DNA of 64,000 nucleotides from JALZOC01 sp035758845 (GTDB taxonomy: Bacteria > Acidobacteriota > Vicinamibacteria > Vicinamibacterales > 2-12-FULL-66-21): assembly GCA_035758845.1 (NCBI GenBank), contig DASTVZ010000051.1, forward strand, positions 18,464-82,463. Direction: 5' to 3'. Positions 43,745 through 52,213 of the stretch are shown here, piece after piece. The notes beneath the pieces are model-generated. The model saw nothing but the letters and a program-made list of their open reading frames with translations, was not told the DNA's origin and did no database searches. The translations under genes and the position numbers were made by a program. Positions within the stretch are counted from its first letter, which is position 1, and every line of letters begins with the position of its first letter.

Positions 43745-46141
43745 TCAGTACGGCCACACCCACTCCACGATCTCCTTCCGGTCCGTACCGTGCTCGTGCG
43801 CATACCGCATGTTGTCGATGATCGCGTTGCGCATCTCTTCCTTCAGGTGCGCCGCCTTCGCCTGCAGCTTGGGCACGCGGTCGATCACGTCGATCACGAG
43901 GTGAAAGCGCGACGTCTCGTTCAGCATCGCCAATTCGAGTGGCGTATTGATGTTCCCCTTCTCCTTGTAGCCGCGCACGTGTAGCTGATCGTGCCCCTTG
44001 AAGCGATATGCGAGGCGGTGGATCAGCCACGGGTAGCCATGGAAATTGAAGATGATCGGCTTGTCGGTCGTGAACAGGCTGTCGAACTCCCGCGCACTCA
44101 AGCCGTGCGGATGCTCCGTGTCGGGTTGCAGCTTGAAGAGATCGACGATGTTCACGAACCGGAGCTTCAGATCAGCAACCCGCTCGCGGAGAATCGCGGC
44201 TGCGGCGAGTGCTTCCATGGTCGCGACGTCGCCGCAGCAGGCGAGAACCACATCGGGCTCTTCTCCGGCGTCAGTACTGGCGCGTCCCCAGATACCCACG
44301 CCTTTCGCACAGTGGGTGATGGCATCGTCAATGTTCATGAATTGCAGATGTTTCTGCTTGTCGGCGACGATGACATTGACGGTGTTGGTCGTGCGAAGGC
44401 AGTGATCGGCGACAACCAGCAGTGTGTTCGCATCCGGTGGTAGATAGATGCGGACGACCGATGGCCCCTTGTTGGCGACGAGATCGATGAACCCCGGATC
44501 CTGATGAGAGAACCCGTTGTGATCCTGACGCCATACGGTCGACGAGAGCAGAATGTTTTCCGAGGCGACCGGGGCGCGCCAGCGCACGTGATTCCGCGAA
44601 ATGTCCAGCCATTTCGCGTGCTGGTTGAACATTGAATCAATCACGTGGGCGAATGCTTCATACGTGTGAAAGAGGCCGTGACGCCCGGTCAACAGGTAGC
44701 CCTCGAGCCAACCGAGCAAGGTGTGCTCGGACAACATTTCCATCACCCGTCCGTCGCACGACAGCTCTCCGCCGTCGCTGTCCTCCGGCAGCATGTCAGC
44801 CATCCACGTCTTCTTCGACGCACCGTAGACGGCTTGCAACCGGTTGGACGCTGTTTCATCCGGTCCGAAGAGACGGAACGAGGTCGGATTGCCGGCGAGG
44901 ACGTCGCGAAGATATTCGCCGAGCGGTTTGGTGTTCTCGTGTTCGGTCGTGCCTCGTGAGGAGATGTCGACGGCATACTTGCGAAAATCGGGCAGCTTGA
45001 GATCCTTCCGGAGCAGCCCGCCATTGGCACGCGGGTTGGCGCTCATTCGGCGAGGGCCCGTCGGTGCCAGGGCTTTCAGCTGCGGGATCAGCGTGCCTTC
45101 GGTTGAGAACAGTTCGTCCGGCTTGTAGCTGTGCATCCAATCTTCGAGCAGCTTCAGATGTTCGGGGTTGTCGCGAACATCGGAGAACGGGACCTGATGC
45201 GAGCGCCACGAGCCTTCGACCTTGTGACCCTTGATCTCTTTCGGACCGGTCCATCCTTTCGGCGAACGCAGCACGATCATCGGCCATCGCGGACGGACTG
45301 GATTGTTCGACGCGCGCGCGGTGTTCTGAACCGCGCGAATTTCACCAACGGCGCGATCGAGAGTCGCCGCCATCTTCTGATGCATCACCGTCGGATCGCT
45401 GCCCTCGACGAAATACGGTGTGTAGCCGTAGCCGTGAAACAGCGCCTCGAGTTCTTCGTGGCTGATGCGCGCGAGGAGCGTGGGGTTTGCAATCTTGTAT
45501 CCATTGAGATTGAGAATCGGCAGCACTGCGCCATCGCGTATCGGGTTGATGAACTTGTTCGAGTGCCAGGATGTGGCGAGTGGGCCGGTCTCGGCCTCGC
45601 CGTCACCGATGACGCACGCGACGATCACGTCGGGGCTATCGAGGGCCATGCCGTAGGCGTGCGACAGGCTGTAGCCGAGTTCGCCGCCTTCGTGAATCGA
45701 GCCGGGAGTTTCAGGGGTGACGTGACTGCCGATGTGGCCGGGAAATGAAAACTGTTTGAAGAATTTCTGCAGGCCTTCGAGATCCTGGCTCTTGTCAGGA
45801 TAGATCTCGGAGTAGGTGCCCTCGAGATAGGCCGGCCCGAGCACACCGGGGGCGCCATGGCCCGGTCCGGCGACAAAGATCAAGTCGAGGTTGTCGCGGA
45901 CAATCAGCCGGTTCAGATGAACCCACACGAACGACAGTGCCGGACTTGCGCCCCAGTGTCCGAGCAGCCGGTACTTCACGTGGTCGGTCTTCAGCGGCTC
46001 TCGCAGCAGCGGGTTGTCCTTCAGATAAATCATGCCGACAGACAGGTAGTTGCACGCCCGCCAATAGGCATCCATCAGCGACAGCTCAGTATCCGATAAC
46101 GGACCGTGCGCGACAGGCTCATGCGCGAGTTGGGTGTCCAT
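43745..46141 (-). CDS. xfp: Xylulose-5-phosphate/fructose-6-phosphate phosphoketolase
   Basis: 798 residues. The start has a GGGAG before ATG 46141. Family motifs include YLSVGMIYLKDNPLLREPLK, GHWGASPALSFVWVHLNRLI, VAGPGHGAPG, IGDGEAETGPLATSWHSNKF (TPP binding), NNPVRPRWPMIVLRSPKGW and the C-terminal FHGYPWLIHRLAYRFKGHDQ and RGYKEKGNINTPLELAMLNE. The enzyme cleaves xylulose-5-P or fructose-6-P with phosphate to acetyl phosphate. That product suits AckA at 31467. It stands as the last gene of the xfp-glgX-glgP row on this strand, with the repeat at 46162 between it and glgX. Confidence 0.97.
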   Translation of the reverse strand: MDTQLAHEPVAHGPLSDTELSLMDAYWRACNYLSVGMIYLKDNPLLREPLKTDHVKYRLLGHWGASPALSFVWVHLNRLIVRDNLDLIFVAGPGHGAPGVLGPAYLEGTYSEIYPDKSQDLEGLQKFFKQFSFPGHIGSHVTPETPGSIHEGGELGYSLSHAYGMALDSPDVIVACVIGDGEAETGPLATSWHSNKFINPIRDGAVLPILNLNGYKIANPTLLARISHEELEALFHGYGYTPYFVEGSDPTVMHQKMAATLDRAVGEIRAVQNTARASNNPVRPRWPMIVLRSPKGWTGPKEIKGHKVEGSWRSHQVPFSDVRDNPEHLKLLEDWMHSYKPDELFSTEGTLIPQLKALAPTGPRRMSANPRANGGLLRKDLKLPDFRKYAVDISSRGTTEHENTKPLGEYLRDVLAGNPTSFRLFGPDETASNRLQAVYGASKKTWMADMLPEDSDGGELSCDGRVMEMLSEHTLLGWLEGYLLTGRHGLFHTYEAFAHVIDSMFNQHAKWLDISRNHVRWRAPVASENILLSSTVWRQDHNGFSHQDPGFIDLVANKGPSVVRIYLPPDANTLLVVADHCLRTTNTVNVIVADKQKHLQFMNIDDAITHCAKGVGIWGRASTDAGEEPDVVLACCGDVATMEALAAAAILRERVADLKLRFVNIVDLFKLQPDTEHPHGLSAREFDSLFTTDKPIIFNFHGYPWLIHRLAYRFKGHDQLHVRGYKEKGNINTPLELAMLNETSRFHLVIDVIDRVPKLQAKAAHLKEEMRNAIIDNMRYAHEHGTDRKEIVEWVWPY

Positions 46142-46161
46142 ATCTCCCTCTCAATCAATAG

Positions 46162-46206
46162 ATCCGGGGGGCTTCGCCCCCGCGGACCCCTCACGCCTTC
46201 GCTCGC
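46162..46206 (-). repeat. GC-rich dispersed repeat with hairpin, minus orientation
   Basis: Read on the minus strand: GCGAGCGAAGGCGTGAGGGG, TCCGC, GGGGGC-GAA-GCCCCC, CGGAT. The last 25 or so bases agree exactly with the copy at 10461-10485. A second GC palindrome (GGCGCGCCCGTGGCGCGCC) follows up to 46256. It separates glgX from xfp. Confidence 0.75.
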
Positions 46207-46261
46207 GGGGGCCCAACGCCCCGCTCCGCTCCGGCGGGCGCGCCCGTGGCGCGCCTAATCC

Positions 46262-48346
46262 CTAATCCCCGCGCGCGAGCAGCACGACCGAGCGCGATTG
46301 CACGACGTAAACAGCAGGCTCCACCATCGGCGCCTCTTCCCAGCGGCGCACATCATCGGGCGATACCAGCGAGGTATCAATGCACCGGCGCCATCGATGC
46401 TCGCTCGAGGGCGGCAGCTCGAATGTCAACGGCTCCCAATACGCGTTGAGCATGGCGTGCAGCAGAAACCTCGAGCGTAGACTCTTCATGGTGAACGCCA
46501 GGCTATGGGAGTGCTCGCTCCAATCCGGACGGTCGAGGGTCGTGCCGTGCCAGTCGAGGTGCGCGCGTCGCAGCAGCTCGTTCAACGAGACCGTTTCCTC
46601 TCCCGCCACCACGTCTCGTCGTTGACGGAAAGCGATGAGCTCTTTGACGAAGCGGTGAACGTCGGCGTGCCGCTCGAGGTACGTCCAGTCGAACCAGCTG
46701 ATCTCGTTGTCCTGGCAGTACGCATTGTTGTTGCCAAACTGAGTGCGGCGAACCTCATCCCCCATGAGGAGCATTGGCGTCCCGACCGCAAGCAGTGTCA
46801 GCGCCAGAAGGTTCTTGACCTGACGATTCCGTACCGCCTCAATCGCCGGATCGTCCGATGGTCCCTCGACACCGCAATTCCAGCTCAGGTTGTCGTCCGA
46901 TCCATCACGGTTGTTCTCGCCGTTCGCTTCGTTGTGCTTGTGGTTGTACGAGACGAGATCGTTCAGCGTGAACCCGTCGTGGCAGGCGACGAAGTGGATG
47001 CTCTGCTCGGCCTCGCGTTCCTCGTGGCCGAACAAGTCCGGACTGCCGAGAAATCGAGTCGCCAGGCCGCTGACCGACGCGTTGTCACCTTTCACGAAAC
47101 GGCGGACGTCATCACGAAAGCGGCCGTTCCATTCCTGCCAGCTGTCGCCGACGAAGCGTCCCACCTGGTAGAGGCCCGCGGCATCCCATGCTTCCGCAAT
47201 GAGTTTTGTTCCGGCCAGTTGCGGATCCGACTCGATCTCCCACAACACTGGCGGATTGGGCAGCGGCTCACCCCGTTCGTCGCGAGATAACACCGATGCC
47301 AGGTCGAACCGGAATCCATCCACGTGCATCTCGACGACCCAGTAACGCAAGCTGTCCTGAATCAGTCGGCGCACGATCGGCTGATTCGCATTCAGCGTGT
47401 TGCCGCAGCCGGTGTAGTCGGCATAGCGGGATTTGTCGTCGGCGAGGATGTAATAAATGTCGTTGGCGAGCCCGCGATGGCAGAGCGTGGGTCCATCATC
47501 TCCGCCCTCGGCGGTGTGGTTGAAGACGACATCGAGGATCACTTCGAGGCCGGCACGATGAAGAGCCTTCACCATGTCTCTGAACTCGTCGAGAACTCTG
47601 AGCGGGTCGGGCCGCGAGCTGTAGCCGTGATGCGGCGCGAAGAACGAGATCGGCTGGTAGCCCCAGTAATTCGGACGTCCCGCCGGCGCGGCTTGTCGAT
47701 CGAATTGAAACACCGGCAAGAGCTCCACGGCGGTCACGCCGAGATCTTTCAGGTAGGGAATCTTTTCGATCAATCCCGCGTACGTGCCTCGGCTGGTTGA
47801 AGACACACCGGAGCTCGGATGCTTGGTAAGCCCACCAACGTGAAGCTCGTAGATCACCGTTTGCGCGAACGGCCGGCAGAGAGGTATGTCCCCTTCCCAG
47901 TCGTAGCGCGTCGGATCGGCGACGACACTTTTCATCGCCGACCGGATGTTTGATCCGGCGCGTGCCGCCGCATGACGGTCGTATTCGCCGGGAACGGCGA
48001 CGGCAAGACCATACGGATCGAGAAGCACTTTGTCGCCGTCGAACCGCAAACCGCGATCGGGTTCGAATGGACCCTGGACTCGGTACGCATACACCTGTCC
48101 CGGTCGGAGGCCGTGCACGAACGTGTGCCAGTAGTGGTACGTGCGGTTGGCTTCCGGATCCAGCGGGATGATGTGCGACGGCTCGGTGGAATCGCCTTCA
48201 TCAAAGAGGAGCAGCTCGACGACCGATGCGTGCTTGGAAAAGACGCTGAAGTTGATGCCGCCGGGACGAACCGACGCCCCCAGGGGTGCGGGCGTACCGG
48301 GCGCGACAGCGATCGCCATGCGTTTCGGCGCGACCTCTCCGATCAT
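46262..48346 (-). CDS. glgX: Glycogen debranching enzyme GlgX
   Basis: 694 residues. The start at 48346 overlaps the glgP stop (ATGA), which is why the longer frame up to 48394 is dropped. It has the CBM48-like front GTPAPLGASVRPGGINFSVF, then the GH13 catalytic regions EVILDVVFNHTAEG, MHVDGFRFDLASVL (nucleophile Asp), TKLIAEAWDAAG (acid/base Glu) and FVACHDGFTLNDLVSYNHKH. GlgX cuts the alpha-1,6 branches left by phosphorylase. Together with GlgP it is a complete glycogen breakdown pair. Confidence 0.96.
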   Translation of the reverse strand: MIGEVAPKRMAIAVAPGTPAPLGASVRPGGINFSVFSKHASVVELLLFDEGDSTEPSHIIPLDPEANRTYHYWHTFVHGLRPGQVYAYRVQGPFEPDRGLRFDGDKVLLDPYGLAVAVPGEYDRHAAARAGSNIRSAMKSVVADPTRYDWEGDIPLCRPFAQTVIYELHVGGLTKHPSSGVSSTSRGTYAGLIEKIPYLKDLGVTAVELLPVFQFDRQAAPAGRPNYWGYQPISFFAPHHGYSSRPDPLRVLDEFRDMVKALHRAGLEVILDVVFNHTAEGGDDGPTLCHRGLANDIYYILADDKSRYADYTGCGNTLNANQPIVRRLIQDSLRYWVVEMHVDGFRFDLASVLSRDERGEPLPNPPVLWEIESDPQLAGTKLIAEAWDAAGLYQVGRFVGDSWQEWNGRFRDDVRRFVKGDNASVSGLATRFLGSPDLFGHEEREAEQSIHFVACHDGFTLNDLVSYNHKHNEANGENNRDGSDDNLSWNCGVEGPSDDPAIEAVRNRQVKNLLALTLLAVGTPMLLMGDEVRRTQFGNNNAYCQDNEISWFDWTYLERHADVHRFVKELIAFRQRRDVVAGEETVSLNELLRRAHLDWHGTTLDRPDWSEHSHSLAFTMKSLRSRFLLHAMLNAYWEPLTFELPPSSEHRWRRCIDTSLVSPDDVRRWEEAPMVEPAVYVVQSRSVVLLARGD

Positions 48347-50856
48347 GGGTGCGGCTCGTGCACGATCGGGTTGACCGCCCAGATGTCTCGGCAATAGTCG
48401 CGAATCGATCGATCCGACGAGAACCGGCCGCTCCGGGCGGCATTGAGAATAGACATGCGCGTCCAGCTGTTCTGATCGCGATACGCCACACTGACGCGCT
48501 CTTGACAGTCAATGTAGCTCTGATAGTCCGCCAAGAGCATGTAATCATCCCGCGTCAGCAGCGACTCGATGAGCGGCCGGAACACCTCGCGATCGCCGTT
48601 CGTAAAGAACCCCTTGTCAAGGAGATCGAACACCTGACGAAGCTCCGCATTCGTTTCGAAATGGCTGCTCGGCCTGTAGCCGGTGGCCTTCGTGCGTTCG
48701 ACTTCGGCCGCCGTCAAACCAAAAAGGAAAAAATTCTCAGGGCCGACGGCTTCGCGGATCTCGACGTTTGCTCCATCGAGCGTCCCGATCGTCAAGGCGC
48801 CGTTGAGCGCGAACTTCATGTTGCCGGTGCCGGAGGCCTCCTTCCCGGCCGTCGAGATCTGTTCGGAGAGATCGGCGGCAGGATAGACACGCTGACCTCC
48901 CTTGACGTTGAAGTCGGGAAGAAAGACCACTTTGAGGACCTGTGAAAGTTCTGGATCCGCATTGATGACCGCCGCGACGGAGTTAATCAACTTGATGATC
49001 AGCTTGGCCATCCGGTACCCCGGGGCAGCCTTGCCACCAAAGATCACCGTCCGCGGTGTAATGCCAGCCGTCCCATTGCGCTTCAAGCGGTTGTACATCG
49101 TTACGAGGTAGAGAACGTTCAAGTGCTGTCGCTTGTACTCGTGGAGGCGCTTGACCTGGATGTCGAAAAGTGAATCCGGGTCCACGCTGATGCCGGTCCG
49201 ATCCTTGATGAAGCCGGCGAGCGCGACCTTGTTGTTGGCTTTCACCGTCCGCCACTCGTTCTGGAAATCACTATCGGCGGCTAAAGGCTCGAGGCGCTCG
49301 AGCTCGTCTTCAAGATGGGATATCCATCGATCGCCAATTCGACTGGTGATGAGCCTGCACAATTGCGGATTGCTCAGAACTATCCATCGCCGCGGTGTGA
49401 CACCGTTGGTCACGTTGAAGAACTTGTCCGGCATCACTTGATAGAAGTCGCGCAGCACGGTCTGCTTGAGCAGCTCGCTATGAAGGGCAGCAACGCCGTT
49501 GATCGCGTGGCTGCCGACACTTGCCAGATGCGCCATGCGGACGTACTTATCCCCTGTCTCGTCGATCAATGACAGGCGACGGAGCAACTGGTCGTCCCCG
49601 GGATGTCGTCGCCGCGCGTCGTCCAGGAAACGGCGGTTGATTTCGTAAATGATCTCGAGATGCCGGGGGAGAGACTTACCAAAGAGCGGCACGGGCCACT
49701 TCTCGAGCGCTTCAGCAAGGAGCGTGTGGTTGGTATAGCCGCAGGCCTGCTGCGTAATCGCCCAGGCCTGATCCCATTCCATCAGGTGCTCGTCGACGAG
49801 CAGACGCATCAACTCAGCGACCGCAATGGAAGGGTGCGTGTCGTTCAACTGGATTGCCCAATGCGAACCGAAATCGGCCAAGGACTTTTGCCGCATCACG
49901 TGAACACGGATCATGTCCTGTAGTGAACATGAAACGAAGAAGTGCTGCTGAGCGAGCCGCAGTTTCTTGCCGGCTACCGGCTCGTCGTTCGGGTAAAGCA
50001 CCTTGGAAATCGTTTCCGACTCCACCTTCTGATCGACGGCTCGGTAGTAGTCCCCGACATTGAACGCGTCGAAGTCGAAGGACTCGGCGGCCTCTGCCTT
50101 CCACAGACGCAGCAGGTTCGTGCACGTCCCGCGATAACCGGGCACTGGCGTGTCGTAGGCGATACCTCTCACGACCCGGCCGGGGATCCAGCGGACCCGG
50201 TACCGACCCTGCTCGTCGCGATAGGGCTCGGTGCGGCCGCCGAGCTTCACATCGACGGTGATTTCGGAGCGGACGATCTCCCACGGATTCCCGAAGCGGA
50301 GCCACTTATCGGTGATTTCCACCTGCCAGCCATCGCGAATCACCTGATCGAAGATGCCGAATTCGTAGCGCAACCCATAGCCAATTGCCGGCACGTTGAG
50401 TGTCGCGAGCGAGTCCATGTAACAGGCGGCGAGACGGCCAAGTCCGCCGTTGCCAAGGCCCGGCTCTTCTTCCTGTTCGAGAAGAACTGGCAGATCTTGA
50501 TCGAATTGGGCGAGCGCCTGTTCGGCCGCGTCCCAAATTCCCAGGCTGATAAGCCCATTGCCCAGATGCGGCCCGACCAGGAACTCGGCCGACAGATACG
50601 CGACAACCTTGGCGCCGCTACCGACATCGGTCATCCTCTCGAGCGTGCTGATATAGCGATCAATCATCCGATCGCGGACGGTGTAGGCAAGCGCCATGTA
50701 CCAGTCGTTCCGCGTCGCATGCTGCGGCAGTTTGCCCTGAAGGCACTGCAGGTTATCAATCAAGGCCCGGGCAATCGCCTCTTTACTTTGTCCGGTCCGA
50801 ATGTCTGTGGTCGATAACGACCTCGGCCCGGCGTGGCTTACGGTTCCCTGTCCCAT
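48343..50856 (-). CDS. glgP: Glycogen/maltodextrin phosphorylase
   Basis: 837 residues from ATG 50856, with GAGGGA eight bases upstream; a GTG at 50868 is the alternative. GT35 signatures include VAYLSAEFLVGPHLGNGLIS, GLGNGGLGRLAACYMDSLAT, IQLNDTHPSIAVAELMRLLV, NVTNGVTPRRWIVLSNPQLC and the PLP site SGTGNMKFALNGALTIGTLD. Length matches the family. It uses phosphate to release glucose-1-P from stored glycogen. It is translationally coupled to glgX. Confidence 0.97.
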   Translation of the reverse strand: MGQGTVSHAGPRSLSTTDIRTGQSKEAIARALIDNLQCLQGKLPQHATRNDWYMALAYTVRDRMIDRYISTLERMTDVGSGAKVVAYLSAEFLVGPHLGNGLISLGIWDAAEQALAQFDQDLPVLLEQEEEPGLGNGGLGRLAACYMDSLATLNVPAIGYGLRYEFGIFDQVIRDGWQVEITDKWLRFGNPWEIVRSEITVDVKLGGRTEPYRDEQGRYRVRWIPGRVVRGIAYDTPVPGYRGTCTNLLRLWKAEAAESFDFDAFNVGDYYRAVDQKVESETISKVLYPNDEPVAGKKLRLAQQHFFVSCSLQDMIRVHVMRQKSLADFGSHWAIQLNDTHPSIAVAELMRLLVDEHLMEWDQAWAITQQACGYTNHTLLAEALEKWPVPLFGKSLPRHLEIIYEINRRFLDDARRRHPGDDQLLRRLSLIDETGDKYVRMAHLASVGSHAINGVAALHSELLKQTVLRDFYQVMPDKFFNVTNGVTPRRWIVLSNPQLCRLITSRIGDRWISHLEDELERLEPLAADSDFQNEWRTVKANNKVALAGFIKDRTGISVDPDSLFDIQVKRLHEYKRQHLNVLYLVTMYNRLKRNGTAGITPRTVIFGGKAAPGYRMAKLIIKLINSVAAVINADPELSQVLKVVFLPDFNVKGGQRVYPAADLSEQISTAGKEASGTGNMKFALNGALTIGTLDGANVEIREAVGPENFFLFGLTAAEVERTKATGYRPSSHFETNAELRQVFDLLDKGFFTNGDREVFRPLIESLLTRDDYMLLADYQSYIDCQERVSVAYRDQNSWTRMSILNAARSGRFSSDRSIRDYCRDIWAVNPIVHEPHP

Positions 50857-50953
50857 GCGATCCCTCACGATGGCAAACGGATGTTCGCAGCAGTAGTCAT
50901 TCCATCCGACGTTGGCTCTTTTCGCGACGGCGCCACGACAGCCCTCCAGTCAG

Positions 50954-51058
50954 CTCCGATATTCAGGAGCTTCTCCGGCCATATGGAGTCCGCACGCAGG
51001 ATGCGCGGACTCCAACCCAAACGACCGCGTTATCAAGTTCTTCCGTTTGAAAGAACTT
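50954..51058. promoter_or_regulatory. Inverted repeats in the divergent glgP/cytochrome spacer
   Basis: The 343-bp spacer 50857-51199 holds no gene. It has GGAGTCCGC/GCGGACTCC (50985-50993 and 51005-51013) and AAGTTCTT/AAGAACTT (51035-51042 and 51051-51058), both perfect inverted repeats. The second, 28 bp before the sigma-54-like site, would fit an activator site. The 27-base element at 50954-50980 also occurs at 28901-28927. Confidence 0.45.
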
Positions 51059-51085
51059 AAGATCGGTGGCACAATCCTAACTCTC

Positions 51086-51102
51086 TGGCATGTCGCGTGC
51101 TA
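51086..51102 (+). promoter_or_regulatory. Candidate sigma-54 promoter of the cytochrome operon
   Basis: TGGCATGTCGCGTGCTA has the GG-N10-GC spacing of -24/-12 promoters (consensus TGGCACG-N4-TTGC). It differs at one -24 base and one -12 base. It sits 98 bp before GTG 51200. No RpoN or activator gene is in the window apart from the GAF fragment at 38.5 kb. Confidence 0.35.
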
Positions 51103-51199
51103 AGGCGGCTACGCCCGAGTCATATAGCAAGTCTAAGAACGGCTAGGGCCAACCAGTAAGCGAACGCGCAAGACAGGCCTTCGTGTGTGGAGAGTTACC

Positions 51200-52198
51200 G
51201 TGCATTACCGCCTCTGTCTGGTAGCCGCATGCGTTCTCGCTGCGGCAATCACGGTTCGTGCATCCGGCGCGATTTCCTTCGGCACGCCGCCTCAATCCAC
51301 TCCTCAGACATCCGGTTCCAAACCGACGCAGACGCAGACCGCGGGTCAAAAGCCGGCGCCTGCTCCAGCGGCTGCAGGGGGCTACGTCGGGACCGCCAAG
51401 TGCCTCGAGTGTCACGAAGAAGAGGGTGAAAAGCTCAAAGGCACACCCCACGCCCAAGCAAAGAACCCACGATCCCCCGCGGCTACCCATGGTTGCGAGA
51501 GCTGCCATGGACCGGGACAGGCGCACGTCGAAGACGACGCCAGCGGTCACATCGCAAAGATCAAGGAGATGAAGCCAGGTGAGATCAACCAGATCTGCCT
51601 GACGTGCCATAACCGGGCCGACCATGTTGCATGGGAGGGCAGCGGCCACGAGCGCCGCAATCTCTCGTGCGCTACCTGTCATAGCGTTCACAGTTTCAAG
51701 TCGGTCGAGCACCAGCTTGTCAAGACGACGCAGACGGAGGTCTGCGCGAGGTGTCATCGCCTGCAGGTGGCGAAGACGGAACGCGCGGTCGCGCATATGC
51801 CGGTCCGCGAAGGAAAGATGTCGTGTTCGTCGTGCCACAACCCGCATGGGTCGATCAGCAATGTAAAGAATCTGAAATCCGGCAGCTCCGTGTCGGAGCT
51901 CTGCATCAGTTGTCACACAGAAATGCGGGGTCCGGTGCTGTGGGAGCACGCACCGGTGCGAGAGAACTGCGCCACATGTCACGACCCGCATGGCTCGTCG
52001 AACGACCGCATGCTGGTCGTCAGGATGCCAATGCTGTGTCAACGCTGTCACATAGCGACGCGACATCCGGCAACGCTTTACGATAACAAAGCAATCACGG
52101 TGAATAAGAGCAACCGCATGTTCGGACGCTCGTGTGTGAACTGTCATTCCAACGTCCACGGGTCGAACCACCCGTCCGGACAGTTCTTCATGCGGTAA
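51200..52198 (+). CDS. Decaheme c-type cytochrome, MtrA/DmsE type
   Basis: 332 residues. GTG 51200 was chosen because GGAG lies eight bases upstream and a signal peptide follows (MHYRLCLVAACVLAAAITV). Ten CxxCH sites are read: CLECH, CESCH, CLTCH, CATCH, CARCH, CSSCH, CISCH, CATCH, CQRCH and CVNCH. That number and the DmsE/MtrA length agree. The protein fits into a beta-barrel porin and passes electrons across the outer membrane; here the porin gene follows 15 bp later. A Pro/Gln/Thr-rich linker precedes the first heme. No third surface cytochrome (MtrC/OmcA type) is in this window. Confidence 0.93.
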   Translation: MHYRLCLVAACVLAAAITVRASGAISFGTPPQSTPQTSGSKPTQTQTAGQKPAPAPAAAGGYVGTAKCLECHEEEGEKLKGTPHAQAKNPRSPAATHGCESCHGPGQAHVEDDASGHIAKIKEMKPGEINQICLTCHNRADHVAWEGSGHERRNLSCATCHSVHSFKSVEHQLVKTTQTEVCARCHRLQVAKTERAVAHMPVREGKMSCSSCHNPHGSISNVKNLKSGSSVSELCISCHTEMRGPVLWEHAPVRENCATCHDPHGSSNDRMLVVRMPMLCQRCHIATRHPATLYDNKAITVNKSNRMFGRSCVNCHSNVHGSNHPSGQFFMR

Positions 52199-52213
52199 CG
52201 CTCGGAGGCATAC

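Noticed and set aside
51066..51082. TGGCACAATCCTAACTC as a sigma-54 promoter
   Set aside because: Has the -24 part but no GC at the -12 place.
50857..51199. A gene in the glgP/cytochrome spacer
   Set aside because: Only short frames without RBS or protein character; better explained as regulatory DNA.
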